Shown: positions 26,998 to 35,622 of the stretch, piece by piece
Layout of the letters: the number at the start of each line of letters is the position of its first letter
How positions within the stretch are numbered: position 1 is the first letter of the stretch
Origin: an uncultured Bacteroidia bacterium
GTDB taxonomy: Bacteria > Bacteroidota > Bacteroidia > Bacteroidales > UBA932
Direction of reading: 5' to 3'
Assembly: GCA_902778855.1 (NCBI GenBank)
Contig: CACYZM010000039.1
Location: forward strand, 1 to 43,309
DNA length: 43,309 nt
Notes under the pieces: generated by a model
Database searches by the model: none
The model's input: the letters and a program-made list of their open reading frames with translations, nothing else
What the model was told of the DNA's origin: nothing
Position numbers and translations under genes: made by a program

Positions 26998-28162
26998 TCT
27001 TCAGTTTGATTTTGTTGATGATCAGTGCGATCGCGCCGTCGCCCGTCACATTGCCGGCCGTTCCGAAGCTGTCCATGGCGATATAGAGGGCGATCATCAG
27101 GCCCTGCATCGACGGATCGAAGCCGAGCATCGAGGCCAGCAGGCCGAGGGCCGCCATGATGGCGCCGCCCGGCACGCCCGGCGCGGCGATCATCGTGATG
27201 CCCAGCATCAGGATGAAGCCCGCATAGGTGGCGAAGCTGATATCGAGGCCCATGCTCAGGGAAATGGCGTAGGCGCAGGCCACGATCTTCAGGATGCTGC
27301 ACGACATATGGATCGTGGCGCAAAGCGGAATCACGAAGTCGGCCACATCGGGATTGACGCCGTTCTTGATGGCCTGGGCCCGCGTCACCGGAATGGTGGC
27401 TGCGGACGACTGCGTGCCGAGCGCCGTGACGTAGGCGGGCAGCATGGTTATCAGCGCCTTGAACGGATTCCGGCCCGCGATGGCACCGGCAATGCAGAAC
27501 TGCAGCACCAGCACCGTGACGTGCATCAGGAAAATGATCAGGATGATTTTCAGGAACATGCCCAGCACGGGGCCCACGTTGCCCTCGGCACCCATCTTCA
27601 GGAAGATGCCGAAGATGAACAGGGGCAGCAACGGGATGATGACCTTGCGGATGACCGAGAAGATGACTTCGCGGAGTTCCCGCATGGCGTTGCGGAGCGT
27701 ATCGCCTTCCAGGTGGATCAGGGTCAGGCCGAGGACGAAGGCCAGCACCAGGGCGGTGGTGACGCTCATCACGGAAGGCATCTCGATGGTAAAGAAGGGC
27801 TTCAGTTCGTGGGCCGACATATCGATGTTGCCCAGCGACACCGCCGCGTCGCCCAAAAGGGACGGGTAGGCCAGCCGGCAGGTCCCATAGGAGAACAGGC
27901 CGGAGAGAATGGTCGACAGATAGGCGATGGCGGCCGTGATCAGCAGCAGGCGGCCGGCGCCCTTGCCGAGCTCGAAGATACCCGGCGCAATCAGGCCCAG
28001 GATCAGGATCGGGATGATCAGCCCCAGGAAATTGCTGAATATGCCGTTGAACGTGACAAAGACGCGCGTGAGCCAGTCGGGGAAGAAGAACGAGCAAATG
28101 ATACCCAGCGCAATGGCTATCAATACTTTCGGGAGCAAGCCCCAGTCCTTGAACGATTTCAT
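26954..28162 (-). CDS. Dicarboxylate/amino acid:cation symporter (DAACS, possibly Ser/Thr type)
   Basis: A 402-residue membrane protein with about eight helices and two re-entrant loops. The family signature is present: ALGTQSSAATIPVT (248-260, the serine-rich HP1 loop) and later AAPGVPGGAIMAALGLL (HP2) and MDSFGTAGNVTGDG (the NMDGT-like helix-7/8 region, here variant). It imports an amino acid or dicarboxylate with Na+ or H+. The variant TAGNVTGD differs from glutamate carriers, so serine/threonine is possible. It lies 7 bases after malY; its 3' end overlaps the nitrilase gene. Confidence 0.88.
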   Translation of the reverse strand: MKSFKDWGLLPKVLIAIALGIICSFFFPDWLTRVFVTFNGIFSNFLGLIIPILILGLIAPGIFELGKGAGRLLLITAAIAYLSTILSGLFSYGTCRLAYPSLLGDAAVSLGNIDMSAHELKPFFTIEMPSVMSVTTALVLAFVLGLTLIHLEGDTLRNAMRELREVIFSVIRKVIIPLLPLFIFGIFLKMGAEGNVGPVLGMFLKIILIIFLMHVTVLVLQFCIAGAIAGRNPFKALITMLPAYVTALGTQSSAATIPVTRAQAIKNGVNPDVADFVIPLCATIHMSCSILKIVACAYAISLSMGLDISFATYAGFILMLGITMIAAPGVPGGAIMAALGLLASMLGFDPSMQGLMIALYIAMDSFGTAGNVTGDGAIALIINKIKLKNGNAGSPESSPVSA

Positions 28163-28169
28163 CGGCGAT

Positions 28170-29303
28170 TTATTTCAGGGTTTGTACAGCGGTTTCAAGC
28201 CGGTCGATCGCCTCGGCGAGCATCGCCCGCGGGGCGCCGACGTTCATGCGCATATGCCCCTCTCCGCCGGGGCCGAAGGCCTCGCCGTCGTTGAGGGCCA
28301 GCTGCGCCCGGTTCACGAAAAGGTCGATCAGGCGGTCGTGGTCGAGCCCGAGGCCGCGGCAGTCGAGCCACACCAGGAACGAGGCCTGGGGCCGCACGGG
28401 CCGGATGCCCGGGATGCGCTCAGGCAGCCATTTGCAGACGAAGTCGACATTCTCTTTCACATAGGCGAGCATCTGCTGGCGCCAGGCGCCGCAATGCTTA
28501 TAGGCCGCTTCCGTGGCGACCGTCGAGAGGAACATCGTCCCGTTGAGTTCATTGGCCTGGAGGTAGCCAAAGAATTTCTTCCGGATGGCAGGATCGGGCA
28601 CCACGCAGAACGAACTGACGATGCCGGCCATGTTGAAGGTCTTGCTCGGCGCGGCGAAAGTGATGGAATTCGCGGCCGCGTCGGCCGAGACCGTGGGGAA
28701 CGGATGGTGCTTGTGGGCGCCGAGGGTCATGTCGGCGTGGATTTCGTCGGAGATCACCAGCACGCCGAAGCGCTTGCAGATGTCGGCCAGGCCGGCCAGG
28801 TCGGCCTCGGGCCAGACGATGCCGGCCGGGTTGTGCGGGTTCGAAAGAATCAGCACCTTCGGAGACTCGGCGAGGCAGACCGCTTCCAGGTTCTCGAGGT
28901 CCATGCGGTACGTTCCCTTTTTCTCGTCGAACACCAGGGGATTATAAACGATCTTCCGGCCGTTGGCCCGGGGCAGATTGAGGAAAGGCATATAGACGGG
29001 CGGCTGCACCACCACCTTGTCGCCCGGCTTCGTGAAGCATTCCAGGACGAAGGCGATGCCCCGGACGATGCCCGGTATGAAGGTGAGCTGCTCGCGCTCG
29101 ATGGACCAGCCGTGCAGCTGGAGCTCCCAGTCGCGGATGGCCCACCAGTAGCTGTCGGGGGCGATGGAATAGCCGTAGATCTGGTGTTCCAGGCGCTTTT
29201 CGATGGCCTGCCGGATCGGGGCGGGCGTCTCGAAATACATATCGGCAATCCACAGGGGCAGCAGGTCGTCCCGGCCGAAAACCGCCTGGAGATTGTCGGT
29301 CAT
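28170..29303 (-). CDS. MalY/PatB-type PLP aminotransferase (cystathionine beta-lyase family), 5' end shifted by a duplication
   Basis: This fold-type I PLP enzyme has SNPHNPAG, DEIHADMTLGAHKH, and the Schiff-base lysine K221 in FAAPSKTFNMAG. The MalY/PatB group cleaves cystathionine or cysteine, releasing pyruvate, ammonia and homocysteine or sulfide. The open frame starts MTDNLQAVFGRDDLLPLWIADMYF, but the family begins earlier. Upstream ATG 29371 encodes MLYDFDKIVDRRGSGAIMTDNL, which is then thrown out of frame by a 17 bp tandem duplication (29288-29321). Either the gene is broken, or the internal ATG gives a form lacking about 17 residues. ADMYFETP replaces the usual ADMDF. Confidence 0.85.
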   Translation of the reverse strand: MTDNLQAVFGRDDLLPLWIADMYFETPAPIRQAIEKRLEHQIYGYSIAPDSYWWAIRDWELQLHGWSIEREQLTFIPGIVRGIAFVLECFTKPGDKVVVQPPVYMPFLNLPRANGRKIVYNPLVFDEKKGTYRMDLENLEAVCLAESPKVLILSNPHNPAGIVWPEADLAGLADICKRFGVLVISDEIHADMTLGAHKHHPFPTVSADAAANSITFAAPSKTFNMAGIVSSFCVVPDPAIRKKFFGYLQANELNGTMFLSTVATEAAYKHCGAWRQQMLAYVKENVDFVCKWLPERIPGIRPVRPQASFLVWLDCRGLGLDHDRLIDLFVNRAQLALNDGEAFGPGGEGHMRMNVGAPRAMLAEAIDRLETAVQTLK

Positions 29304-29321
29304 AGGAGATTGTCGGTCATA
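29288..29321. repeat. 17 bp perfect tandem duplication in the 5' end of malY
   Basis: GGAGATTGTCGGTCATA occurs at 29288-29304 and again at 29305-29321. Removing one copy restores a continuous frame from ATG 29371 through the whole gene. Confidence 0.9.
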
Positions 29322-29437
29322 ATGGCGCCGGAGCCACGTCGGTCCACTATTTTGTCGAAATCGTATAGCATGGCAGAAAAAGCAATTTAACCGGGTAAAG
29401 TTAGCAATAACCCGACAATTTTAGTACATTCGCGAAT

Positions 29438-29445
29438 TATTTTTG
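29438..29445 (+). promoter_or_regulatory. -7 box TATTTTTG of the nagA-hdr operon
   Basis: TATTTTTG matches TAnnTTTG and ends 7 bases before the nagA ATG, predicting a leaderless message. The -33 region is weak. Confidence 0.55.
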
Positions 29446-29452
29446 ATTAATT

Positions 29453-30619
29453 ATGCAAACTTATATCAGCCACGTCGACATCTACGCCGCTTCCGGACTC
29501 CTCCGCGACGGCGCCCTCCTGCTGGACGGGACGCAGATTGCGGGTGTATTTCCCGAAGACCGGCCCGACCTGGCGGAAAAAGCGGATCAACGGATCGACG
29601 GCCGCGGCCTGACCGCCGTGCCGGGTTACATCGACATCCACGTCCACGGCGGCGGCGGCCACGACATCGACGACGGCACCGAGGAATCCATCGTCGGCTC
29701 CCGCGACTTCTACGGGAAGCACGGCGTGACAGCCTTCGCGCCCACCTATATGGCCCTTCCCCTCCCCGTCATCCGGAAAGGCCTCGACTCCGTGCGCGAA
29801 GTGCAGCGCCAGAACGCTCCGGGCCATCCCGAAGTGCTGAACGCCCATCTGGAAGGGCCGTTCATCAACTTGGCCTACAGCGGCTGCCAGCCCAAGTCAA
29901 ACATCCTGACCCTCAACGAAGAGAACGTCCGGATCTACGAAGAATACCGCGACGTCATCTGCCGCACGACCATCGCCCCGGAAGCCGGCGACAACTTGAA
30001 ATGGTTCCCCCGCATCGCCGCTCTCGGCATCCAGATCTCGATGGGCCACAGCCAGGCCACCATCTCCCAGGCCCGCGAAGGTATGGAGCAGGGCGCCACG
30101 AGTGTTACCCATCTCTACAACGCCATGTCGCAGACCCACAAGGAAGGCCCTTACCGCATCGGCGGTATGGTCGAAGCCGGCCTGACGCTCGACGGGCTCA
30201 AGGCCGAAGTCATCTGCGACGGCTATCACCTGCCCAACGAACTGCTGCGCATCGCGTGGAAGTGCAAGGGCCCCGACGGGCTGCTCATCGTCTCGGACGC
30301 CAGCCTCTGCGCCGGCATGACCTCGGGCAGCGTGGTCCGCACGCCCGATATGGTCTATGTCGTGGAGAACGGCATCGCGATGAACGAAGCCCGCACCTCG
30401 TTCGCCTCGTCCACCACCCCGCTCGACAAGATGGTCCGCCACCTGATCTTCGATACCGGCCTCCCGGTGGAAGACGTGGTCCGGATGGCCAGCGCCACGC
30501 CCGCCCGCCTGCTGGGCCTCGACGGCCGCCTCGGCACCATCGCCCCCGGCAAAGACGCCGACATCAACCTGGTCGACGCCGGATTCAACATTGTAAGAAC
30601 ATTCTGTAAAGGAAAATAA
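29453..30619 (+). CDS. nagA: N-acetylglucosamine-6-phosphate deacetylase
   Basis: NagA removes acetate from GlcNAc-6-P for amino-sugar use and cell-wall recycling. The 388-residue amidohydrolase has H63/H65 (DIHVHGGGG), metal ligand E134 (AHLEGPF), H199 (MGHSQAT), H220 (THLYNAM) and catalytic D282 (IVSDASLCAGM). Length is normal. Its stop overlaps the ATG of the first Hdr-like gene by one base (TAATG), so the deacetylase heads a six-gene transcript. Confidence 0.95.
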   Translation: MQTYISHVDIYAASGLLRDGALLLDGTQIAGVFPEDRPDLAEKADQRIDGRGLTAVPGYIDIHVHGGGGHDIDDGTEESIVGSRDFYGKHGVTAFAPTYMALPLPVIRKGLDSVREVQRQNAPGHPEVLNAHLEGPFINLAYSGCQPKSNILTLNEENVRIYEEYRDVICRTTIAPEAGDNLKWFPRIAALGIQISMGHSQATISQAREGMEQGATSVTHLYNAMSQTHKEGPYRIGGMVEAGLTLDGLKAEVICDGYHLPNELLRIAWKCKGPDGLLIVSDASLCAGMTSGSVVRTPDMVYVVENGIAMNEARTSFASSTTPLDKMVRHLIFDTGLPVEDVVRMASATPARLLGLDGRLGTIAPGKDADINLVDAGFNIVRTFCKGK

Positions 30620-31320
30620 TGGGAAAAATCTACGACCGTCTCGCGCAGGACTACCGCGTCAAGGAAGGCTTGAAAGCCTGCATCAGCTGCGGCACCTGCA
30701 CCGCCATCTGTCCGGCGGCCGAATTCTACCGCTACAACCCGAAAAAGATCGTCACCATCGTCCAGAGCCGCGACGACGAAGCCATCATCGAACTGCTCAA
30801 GAGCGAAACCATCTGGTACTGCGGCGAATGCCTCTCGTGCGTGACGCGCTGCCCGCGCAAGAACGCGCCCGGCCTGGTCGTCATGGCCCTGCGCTCCCTG
30901 TCGATCGAACTGGGCTATTTCGCCGAGAGCGAAAAGGGCCGGCAGCAGCTGCCGCTGATGCACGCCATGCAGCGCAATATCCTCAACTACGGCTACTGCG
31001 TCTATCCCAAGACCTTCGCCTACGACAAGCACCCGGAATACGGCACCGTGGGCAAATGGACCCAGGACCATATGGAAGACGTGTACGAGCGCCTGGGTGC
31101 GCACCTGGGCCAGGTCGGTCCGGGCGCCCTGCGCAAGATTCCGCAGGAATCGCTCGACGAACTGAAAGCCATCTTCGACATCACCGGCGCCACCCGCTGG
31201 ATGGAGATCGTCGAGGAGAAATCGCGCGAGAAGGCCGCCGAAATGGGCCTGACGATGGAAGAATACGAGGCGCAGGCCTTCAACCAGACCAGCACCTGCC
31301 ACCTCAACCCCCAAGACTGA
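30619..31320 (+). CDS. HdrC-like iron-sulfur protein
   Basis: The 233-residue protein carries two [4Fe-4S] motifs: C21, C24, C27, C31 (CISCGTCTAICPA) and C68, C71, C74, C78 (CGECLSCVTRCPR). This is the HdrC layout, normally an electron wire between HdrA and HdrB. The tail from 90 on is unique and helical, ending with an acidic stretch (MGLTMEEYEAQAF). It starts on the last base of nagA and lies 7 bases before the HdrB-like gene. Confidence 0.85.
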   Translation: MGKIYDRLAQDYRVKEGLKACISCGTCTAICPAAEFYRYNPKKIVTIVQSRDDEAIIELLKSETIWYCGECLSCVTRCPRKNAPGLVVMALRSLSIELGYFAESEKGRQQLPLMHAMQRNILNYGYCVYPKTFAYDKHPEYGTVGKWTQDHMEDVYERLGAHLGQVGPGALRKIPQESLDELKAIFDITGATRWMEIVEEKSREKAAEMGLTMEEYEAQAFNQTSTCHLNPQD

Positions 31321-31327
31321 CAAGCGT

Positions 31328-32398
31328 ATGATCTACCAAGGCAAGAAACGCATCTGGTCCGAATACCAGAAAGAGATACCCACCGACCACTGGTTCTACG
31401 TGCGGAGCTGCATCCGCCAGAGCTTCTTCCCGGCCTCCGAGAAGACCTTCCTCGAAATCCTCCGCAACCGGCTGGGAAAAGACGTCTATGAGACGCCGCA
31501 TCACACCACCTGCGGCGGCATCGCCTACCACAGCGAAGCCATCCCGCAGGAGACGATGATGACCATCATCGCCCGCCAGTTCGCCCTGATGACCGAGGCG
31601 GGCTACGAGAACTACGTGTGCAGCTGCATCACCAGCTTCGGCCTCTACAGCGAGGTCATCGAAGACTGGCGCGAGTTCCCGGAACTCCTGGCCAAAATCC
31701 GCGAGAACCTCTGGAAGGCCACGAAGCGGGAGTTCAAGGTGCCGACCTACCTGGCGCACGCCAGCGACCTGGTCTACAAATTCCGCAACGAGATCGCCGA
31801 GCAGGCGAAATACCGCCTGGTCAACCAGAAGACCGGCCGCCCGCTGCGCGTGGTGGAGCACATCGGCTGCCACTATGCGAAGATGTTCCCCTCCAAGGGC
31901 GTCGGCGGCGCCGAATACCCCTACGTCCTGGCCGGCATGGTCGAGTCGTGGGGCGGCGAGGTCATCGATTACCCGGAACGCCGCCACTGCTGTGGTTTCG
32001 GCTTCCGCCAGTACCTGGTCAAGGCCAACCGCGGCTACTCGATGTCGAACACGCACAAGAAGTTCGAGAGCATGGAGCCCTTCGAGCCCGATATGATCAT
32101 CACCAACTGCCCGGGCTGCCCCTACTTCCTCGACCGCTGGCAGTACGTCATCGCCGAGCAGACCGGCAAGACCTACGGCAAAGACGGCTACGGCATCCCC
32201 GTGTTCACCTACGAGGAGGTCGCCGGCCTCGTCCTGGGCTACAACCCGTGGGATCTCGGCCTGCAGACCCATCAGGTGGCCGTCGAGCCGCTGCTCGACA
32301 AGATGGGCATCCCCTACAATCCGGAAGACAAATACAAGGGACTTGACGGCAAGCAGCTCCAGCGGCCGGAATTCCCGATGAACATCAAATGCTGCTGA
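31328..32398 (+). CDS. HdrB-like CCG-domain protein
   Basis: HdrB binds noncubane [4Fe-4S] clusters through CCG motifs and carries the heterodisulfide site. The second motif is intact here: C181, C221-C222, C261, C264 (HIGCHYAK, RHCCGFGF, TNCPGCPYF). The first is degenerate: C28, a single C62 where CC is expected (TTCGGIAY), and C98/C100 as CSC rather than CxxC. So one noncubane cluster is likely, the other altered or lost. At 356 residues it is longer than methanogen HdrB (about 300), with a C-terminal extension ending KCC. Confidence 0.83.
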   Translation: MIYQGKKRIWSEYQKEIPTDHWFYVRSCIRQSFFPASEKTFLEILRNRLGKDVYETPHHTTCGGIAYHSEAIPQETMMTIIARQFALMTEAGYENYVCSCITSFGLYSEVIEDWREFPELLAKIRENLWKATKREFKVPTYLAHASDLVYKFRNEIAEQAKYRLVNQKTGRPLRVVEHIGCHYAKMFPSKGVGGAEYPYVLAGMVESWGGEVIDYPERRHCCGFGFRQYLVKANRGYSMSNTHKKFESMEPFEPDMIITNCPGCPYFLDRWQYVIAEQTGKTYGKDGYGIPVFTYEEVAGLVLGYNPWDLGLQTHQVAVEPLLDKMGIPYNPEDKYKGLDGKQLQRPEFPMNIKCC

Positions 32399-32399
32399 T

Positions 32400-33419
32400 A
32401 TGAGCCAGAACATTGTCGTCATCGGCGGAGGGCCCGCCGGCATCGAAGCCTCCCGCAGGCTCCGCGACCTGGGCTACACCCCCATCCTCATTGAAAAAGA
32501 ACCCTTCCTGGGCGGCCATCTCGCCCGCTGGGACCGCCTCTTCCCCGACGGCGTCGAGGCGCGGACCTTCCTCGAGCCGATGCTCGCGGACCTGGAAGGC
32601 ATCAAATATTTCACCGACACCGAAGTCTCGTCGATCAACCGGCTCAAGGACACCTGGGTGGTCAAGCTCTCCAACGGCCTCTCGGCCCAGGTGCGCGCCA
32701 TCCTGCTGACCACCGGCTTCGACCTGTTCAAGGCCGAGAAGAAAGAGGAATACGGCTACGGCATCTACGACCGCGTGATCACCAACGCCGACCTCGAGGC
32801 CTGGTTCAAGAGCGGCGCCGCACCGCAGTTCGACGACGTGAAGACCATCGGCTTCGTCCATTGTGTGGGATCGCGCGACGAGAAGGCCGGCAACCGCCAG
32901 TGCTCGAAGGTGTGCTGCGTGACCGCCGTCAAGCAGGCCTGCGAGATCAAGGAACGCTTCCCCGAAGCCAACGTCTACTGCTTCTATATGGACCTGCGCA
33001 TGTTCGGCCGCAAATACGAAGACCTCTATCTCAAGGCCCAGAAGGAACACGGCATCCGCTTCGTGCGCGGCCGCGTCTCCGAAGTGTCGGAAGACCTCGA
33101 CGGCCACCTGTTCGTCAAGGCGGAAGACACGCTCTTCGGCAAACCGATGAAGATCAAACTCGATATGCTGGTCCTGATGGCCGGCATGGCGCCCGCCGCC
33201 GGCACCCAGGCCCTGGCCCGGATGGTGAACATCCAGACCGGCGATGACGGATTCTTCCTCCCCAAGAGCCTGATCGTCAGCCCGTTCACCTCATCGCGCG
33301 AAGGCGTCTTCTTCGCCGGCGCCGCCACGGGTCCCAAGACCATCCCCGAAACGCTGAGCGAAGCCTCGGCCGCAGCCCTGTCCATCGACCGCTATCTCAA
33401 AACGCCGGTGAAATCATGA
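32400..33419 (+). CDS. HdrA/QmoA-like flavoprotein, short form
   Basis: FAD-binding protein with NIVVIGGGPAGIEASRRLRDLG at the start. The HdrA cluster motif is C155 (HCVGSRDEKAGNRQ), C168 and C172-C173 (CSKVCCVTAVKQA). At 339 residues it lacks the N-terminal extension, thioredoxin-reductase-like insert and C-terminal ferredoxin of full HdrA (about 650), and is closer to QmoA. The C-terminus has FFAGAATGPKTIPETLSEASAAA, the second FAD contact. It starts one base after the HdrB-like stop and overlaps the next gene by 4. Confidence 0.87.
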   Translation: MSQNIVVIGGGPAGIEASRRLRDLGYTPILIEKEPFLGGHLARWDRLFPDGVEARTFLEPMLADLEGIKYFTDTEVSSINRLKDTWVVKLSNGLSAQVRAILLTTGFDLFKAEKKEEYGYGIYDRVITNADLEAWFKSGAAPQFDDVKTIGFVHCVGSRDEKAGNRQCSKVCCVTAVKQACEIKERFPEANVYCFYMDLRMFGRKYEDLYLKAQKEHGIRFVRGRVSEVSEDLDGHLFVKAEDTLFGKPMKIKLDMLVLMAGMAPAAGTQALARMVNIQTGDDGFFLPKSLIVSPFTSSREGVFFAGAATGPKTIPETLSEASAAALSIDRYLKTPVKS

Positions 33420-33754
33420 TCGACTTCGGCTACGGACTGACCCCGAGCGCCACGCTCAAGATCGAAACTGTCGACAACCCGTCGTTCGAGAAATTGCACG
33501 AATTGGAGCCCGACGTTTCCAAATGCATCGCGTGCGGCTCCTGCACCGCCAGCTGTTCGGCCGGCGTGTTCACGGAGATGAGCCTGCGGCGTGTCATCCT
33601 CTCGCTCCAGCGCGGCCGCGAGAAGGAGACGCTGCCGATGCTCCGCCACTGCATGCTCTGCGGCAAATGCCTGCTCGTATGCCCCCGCGGCATCAATACC
33701 CGTCACCTGATCCTGAGCATCGGGAAGGTGTATAAACTGGAGGAAGGCCTATGA
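33416..33754 (+). CDS. Small HdrC-like dicluster ferredoxin
   Basis: A 112-residue protein with two [4Fe-4S] motifs: C37, C40, C43, C47 (CIACGSCTASCSAG, with Ser instead of the usual Pro) and C79, C82, C85, C89 (CMLCGKCLLVCPRG). It is the second HdrC-like protein of the operon and probably carries electrons from the HdrA-like flavin to the membrane protein. Both ends overlap their neighbours by 4 bases. Confidence 0.83.
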   Translation: MIDFGYGLTPSATLKIETVDNPSFEKLHELEPDVSKCIACGSCTASCSAGVFTEMSLRRVILSLQRGREKETLPMLRHCMLCGKCLLVCPRGINTRHLILSIGKVYKLEEGL

Positions 33755-35610
33755 TGCGGGAACGTATCCTGAACGCCTACGACCCGTTCGTCCTGCCGTT
33801 CGTCTTCGGCATGACCTTCGTGCTGCTGTACTGCCTGGTCAGCCTGATCAAGGTCCTCATCCAGCTGCCGGCCGCCGACCGGCGCAAGTTCGCCATCTCG
33901 CTCATCACGCCCACCACCATCTGGAAAAACATCCGCGACATTTTCTGCGACTGCCTCTTCCACGTGAAACTGTGGAAGCGCAACCGGGTGCTGGGCTATA
34001 TGCACTCGAGCATCGCCTTCGGCTGGTTCATGATCATCGTCATCGGCCACATCGAGACAATCCTCTACATTCCCGAGCGGCTGCACAAACTCTACTACCC
34101 GATTTTCTTCCGCTACTTCATGGAAGTCAAGAACGAGACGCTGCAGGGATCGTTCTTCTTCTTCCTGATGGACTTTTTCCTGCTGCTCATCCTGAGCGGC
34201 ATCACCATCGCCATCATCAAGCGTTTCCGCTCGCGGATCGTGGGCATGCGCCGCACGACCCGGCTGACGCTGCTCGACCATATCGGCCTCTACAGTCTCT
34301 GGGCCATCTTCCCGCTGCGCTGGATCGCCGAAGGCTTCACCGCCGGCATCGCGGGCGGCAGCTTCATGACGGTTCCCATCAACTGGCTGCTCCACAACTT
34401 CATGAGCAAGCCCGAGAACTTCACCGTGGCCTGGTGGCTCTACTCCATCGCCCTGGGCACCTTCATGACCGTACTCCCGTTCACCCGCTATATGCACATC
34501 CCGGCGGAGATCCTCCTCATCCCGATGCGCAACGCGGGGCTCCAGGTGCGGCATACCCGCAAGGGGTTCGCGCTGGGCATGCTCTACTCCTGCCCGAGCT
34601 GCGGCGTCTGCATCGACGCCTGCCCGATGGGCGTCCAGAAGAAGAATGTCAAGGACGCCACCGTCTATATGGTCCGCAATCTCAAGCGGAAGAACCAGCG
34701 ACGATCCCTCGAGATCGCCGAGAAATGCCTGATGTGCGGCAAATGCGCCGCCCTCTGCCAGGTCCAGATGGACGCCTGCGGCCTCCGTCTGGCCTACCGC
34801 AGCGTCCAGGAGCGCAAGCACAACCAGATTCCGGCCGATTTCGGCTATCTGGAGGCGGTGGAGCAGCCGGAGATTGAAACCGCAGCCGCGCCGGAGGTCG
34901 GCTCCGGTTCAGGCACCGGTATGAAAGAGGTGCTCTACTACGCCGGCTGCATGAGCTCGCTCACGCCGGTGATCAGTCGCTCCGTCCAGCAGGTGCTCAA
35001 ACACGCGGGCGTCAACTACGAACTGATGGACGCCGACGGCAGCATCTGCTGCGGCCGCCCGCTGATGCTGGCCGGCCGCAAGGAAGAGGCCGAAAAACTC
35101 ATCGCCAAGAACCGCCAGATCATCGAGCACAGCGGCGCGCCCATCCTGCTGGTGAGCTGCGCCATCTGCTACCGCATCTTCAAGGAGCACTACGGCCTGA
35201 TCGGCGTGGAAGTGATGCACTACACGGAATACTTCAACCAGCTGATGAAGGAAGGCCGGCTCAAGGTCCGCAACGGCCACCAGACGATCGTCTACCACGA
35301 CCCGTGCGAACTCGGCCGCGGCTGCGGCATCTACGACGCCCCGCGCGAAGCGCTTCGCGCCGCCGGCCAGCTCGTCCCCGCCCCGAAGGAACGCGTCGAG
35401 AGCATCTGCTGCGGCGGCTCCGTCGGCTCGCTGACCCTCCGCTACGAAGACCGCGAGCCCATCACCCGCGGCGCCCTGGAGAACCTCACGGCCAACAACC
35501 CCGAGCAGATCGTCACCGCCTGCCCCCTCTGCCTCAAGACCTTCGGCCGCTACTCCCCCGTCCCCGTCAAAGACTTCGCCGAAGTCCTCGCGGAGCAGCT
35601 GGAAGACTGA
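33751..35610 (+). CDS. Membrane cytochrome b / HdrD-like fusion (DsrMK/QmoC/HdrED type)
   Basis: A 619-residue fusion. Residues 1-260 hold about five membrane helices with histidines placed to bind haem b (H85, H100, H177, H215, H249), as in HdrE, DsrM and QmoC. Then come two [4Fe-4S] motifs (C281-C291, C326-C336), a Gly/Ser/Pro linker (about 372-390) and two complete CCG motifs (C400, C433-434, C470, C473; C519, C553-554, C591, C594) as in HdrD and DsrK. It should link menaquinone to the soluble Hdr-like proteins and has its own noncubane-cluster site. The electron partner is unknown. It is the last gene of the operon and converges on the C10 peptidase. Confidence 0.85.
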   Translation: MMRERILNAYDPFVLPFVFGMTFVLLYCLVSLIKVLIQLPAADRRKFAISLITPTTIWKNIRDIFCDCLFHVKLWKRNRVLGYMHSSIAFGWFMIIVIGHIETILYIPERLHKLYYPIFFRYFMEVKNETLQGSFFFFLMDFFLLLILSGITIAIIKRFRSRIVGMRRTTRLTLLDHIGLYSLWAIFPLRWIAEGFTAGIAGGSFMTVPINWLLHNFMSKPENFTVAWWLYSIALGTFMTVLPFTRYMHIPAEILLIPMRNAGLQVRHTRKGFALGMLYSCPSCGVCIDACPMGVQKKNVKDATVYMVRNLKRKNQRRSLEIAEKCLMCGKCAALCQVQMDACGLRLAYRSVQERKHNQIPADFGYLEAVEQPEIETAAAPEVGSGSGTGMKEVLYYAGCMSSLTPVISRSVQQVLKHAGVNYELMDADGSICCGRPLMLAGRKEEAEKLIAKNRQIIEHSGAPILLVSCAICYRIFKEHYGLIGVEVMHYTEYFNQLMKEGRLKVRNGHQTIVYHDPCELGRGCGIYDAPREALRAAGQLVPAPKERVESICCGGSVGSLTLRYEDREPITRGALENLTANNPEQIVTACPLCLKTFGRYSPVPVKDFAEVLAEQLED

Positions 35611-35622
35611 GCCCTGAGGCCG

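Noticed and set aside
30619-35610. Methanogenesis-type Hdr complex
   Set aside because: The host is bacterial with no coenzyme M/B genes in view; the HdrA-like protein is too short and the membrane fusion resembles Qmo/Dsr-type proteins.
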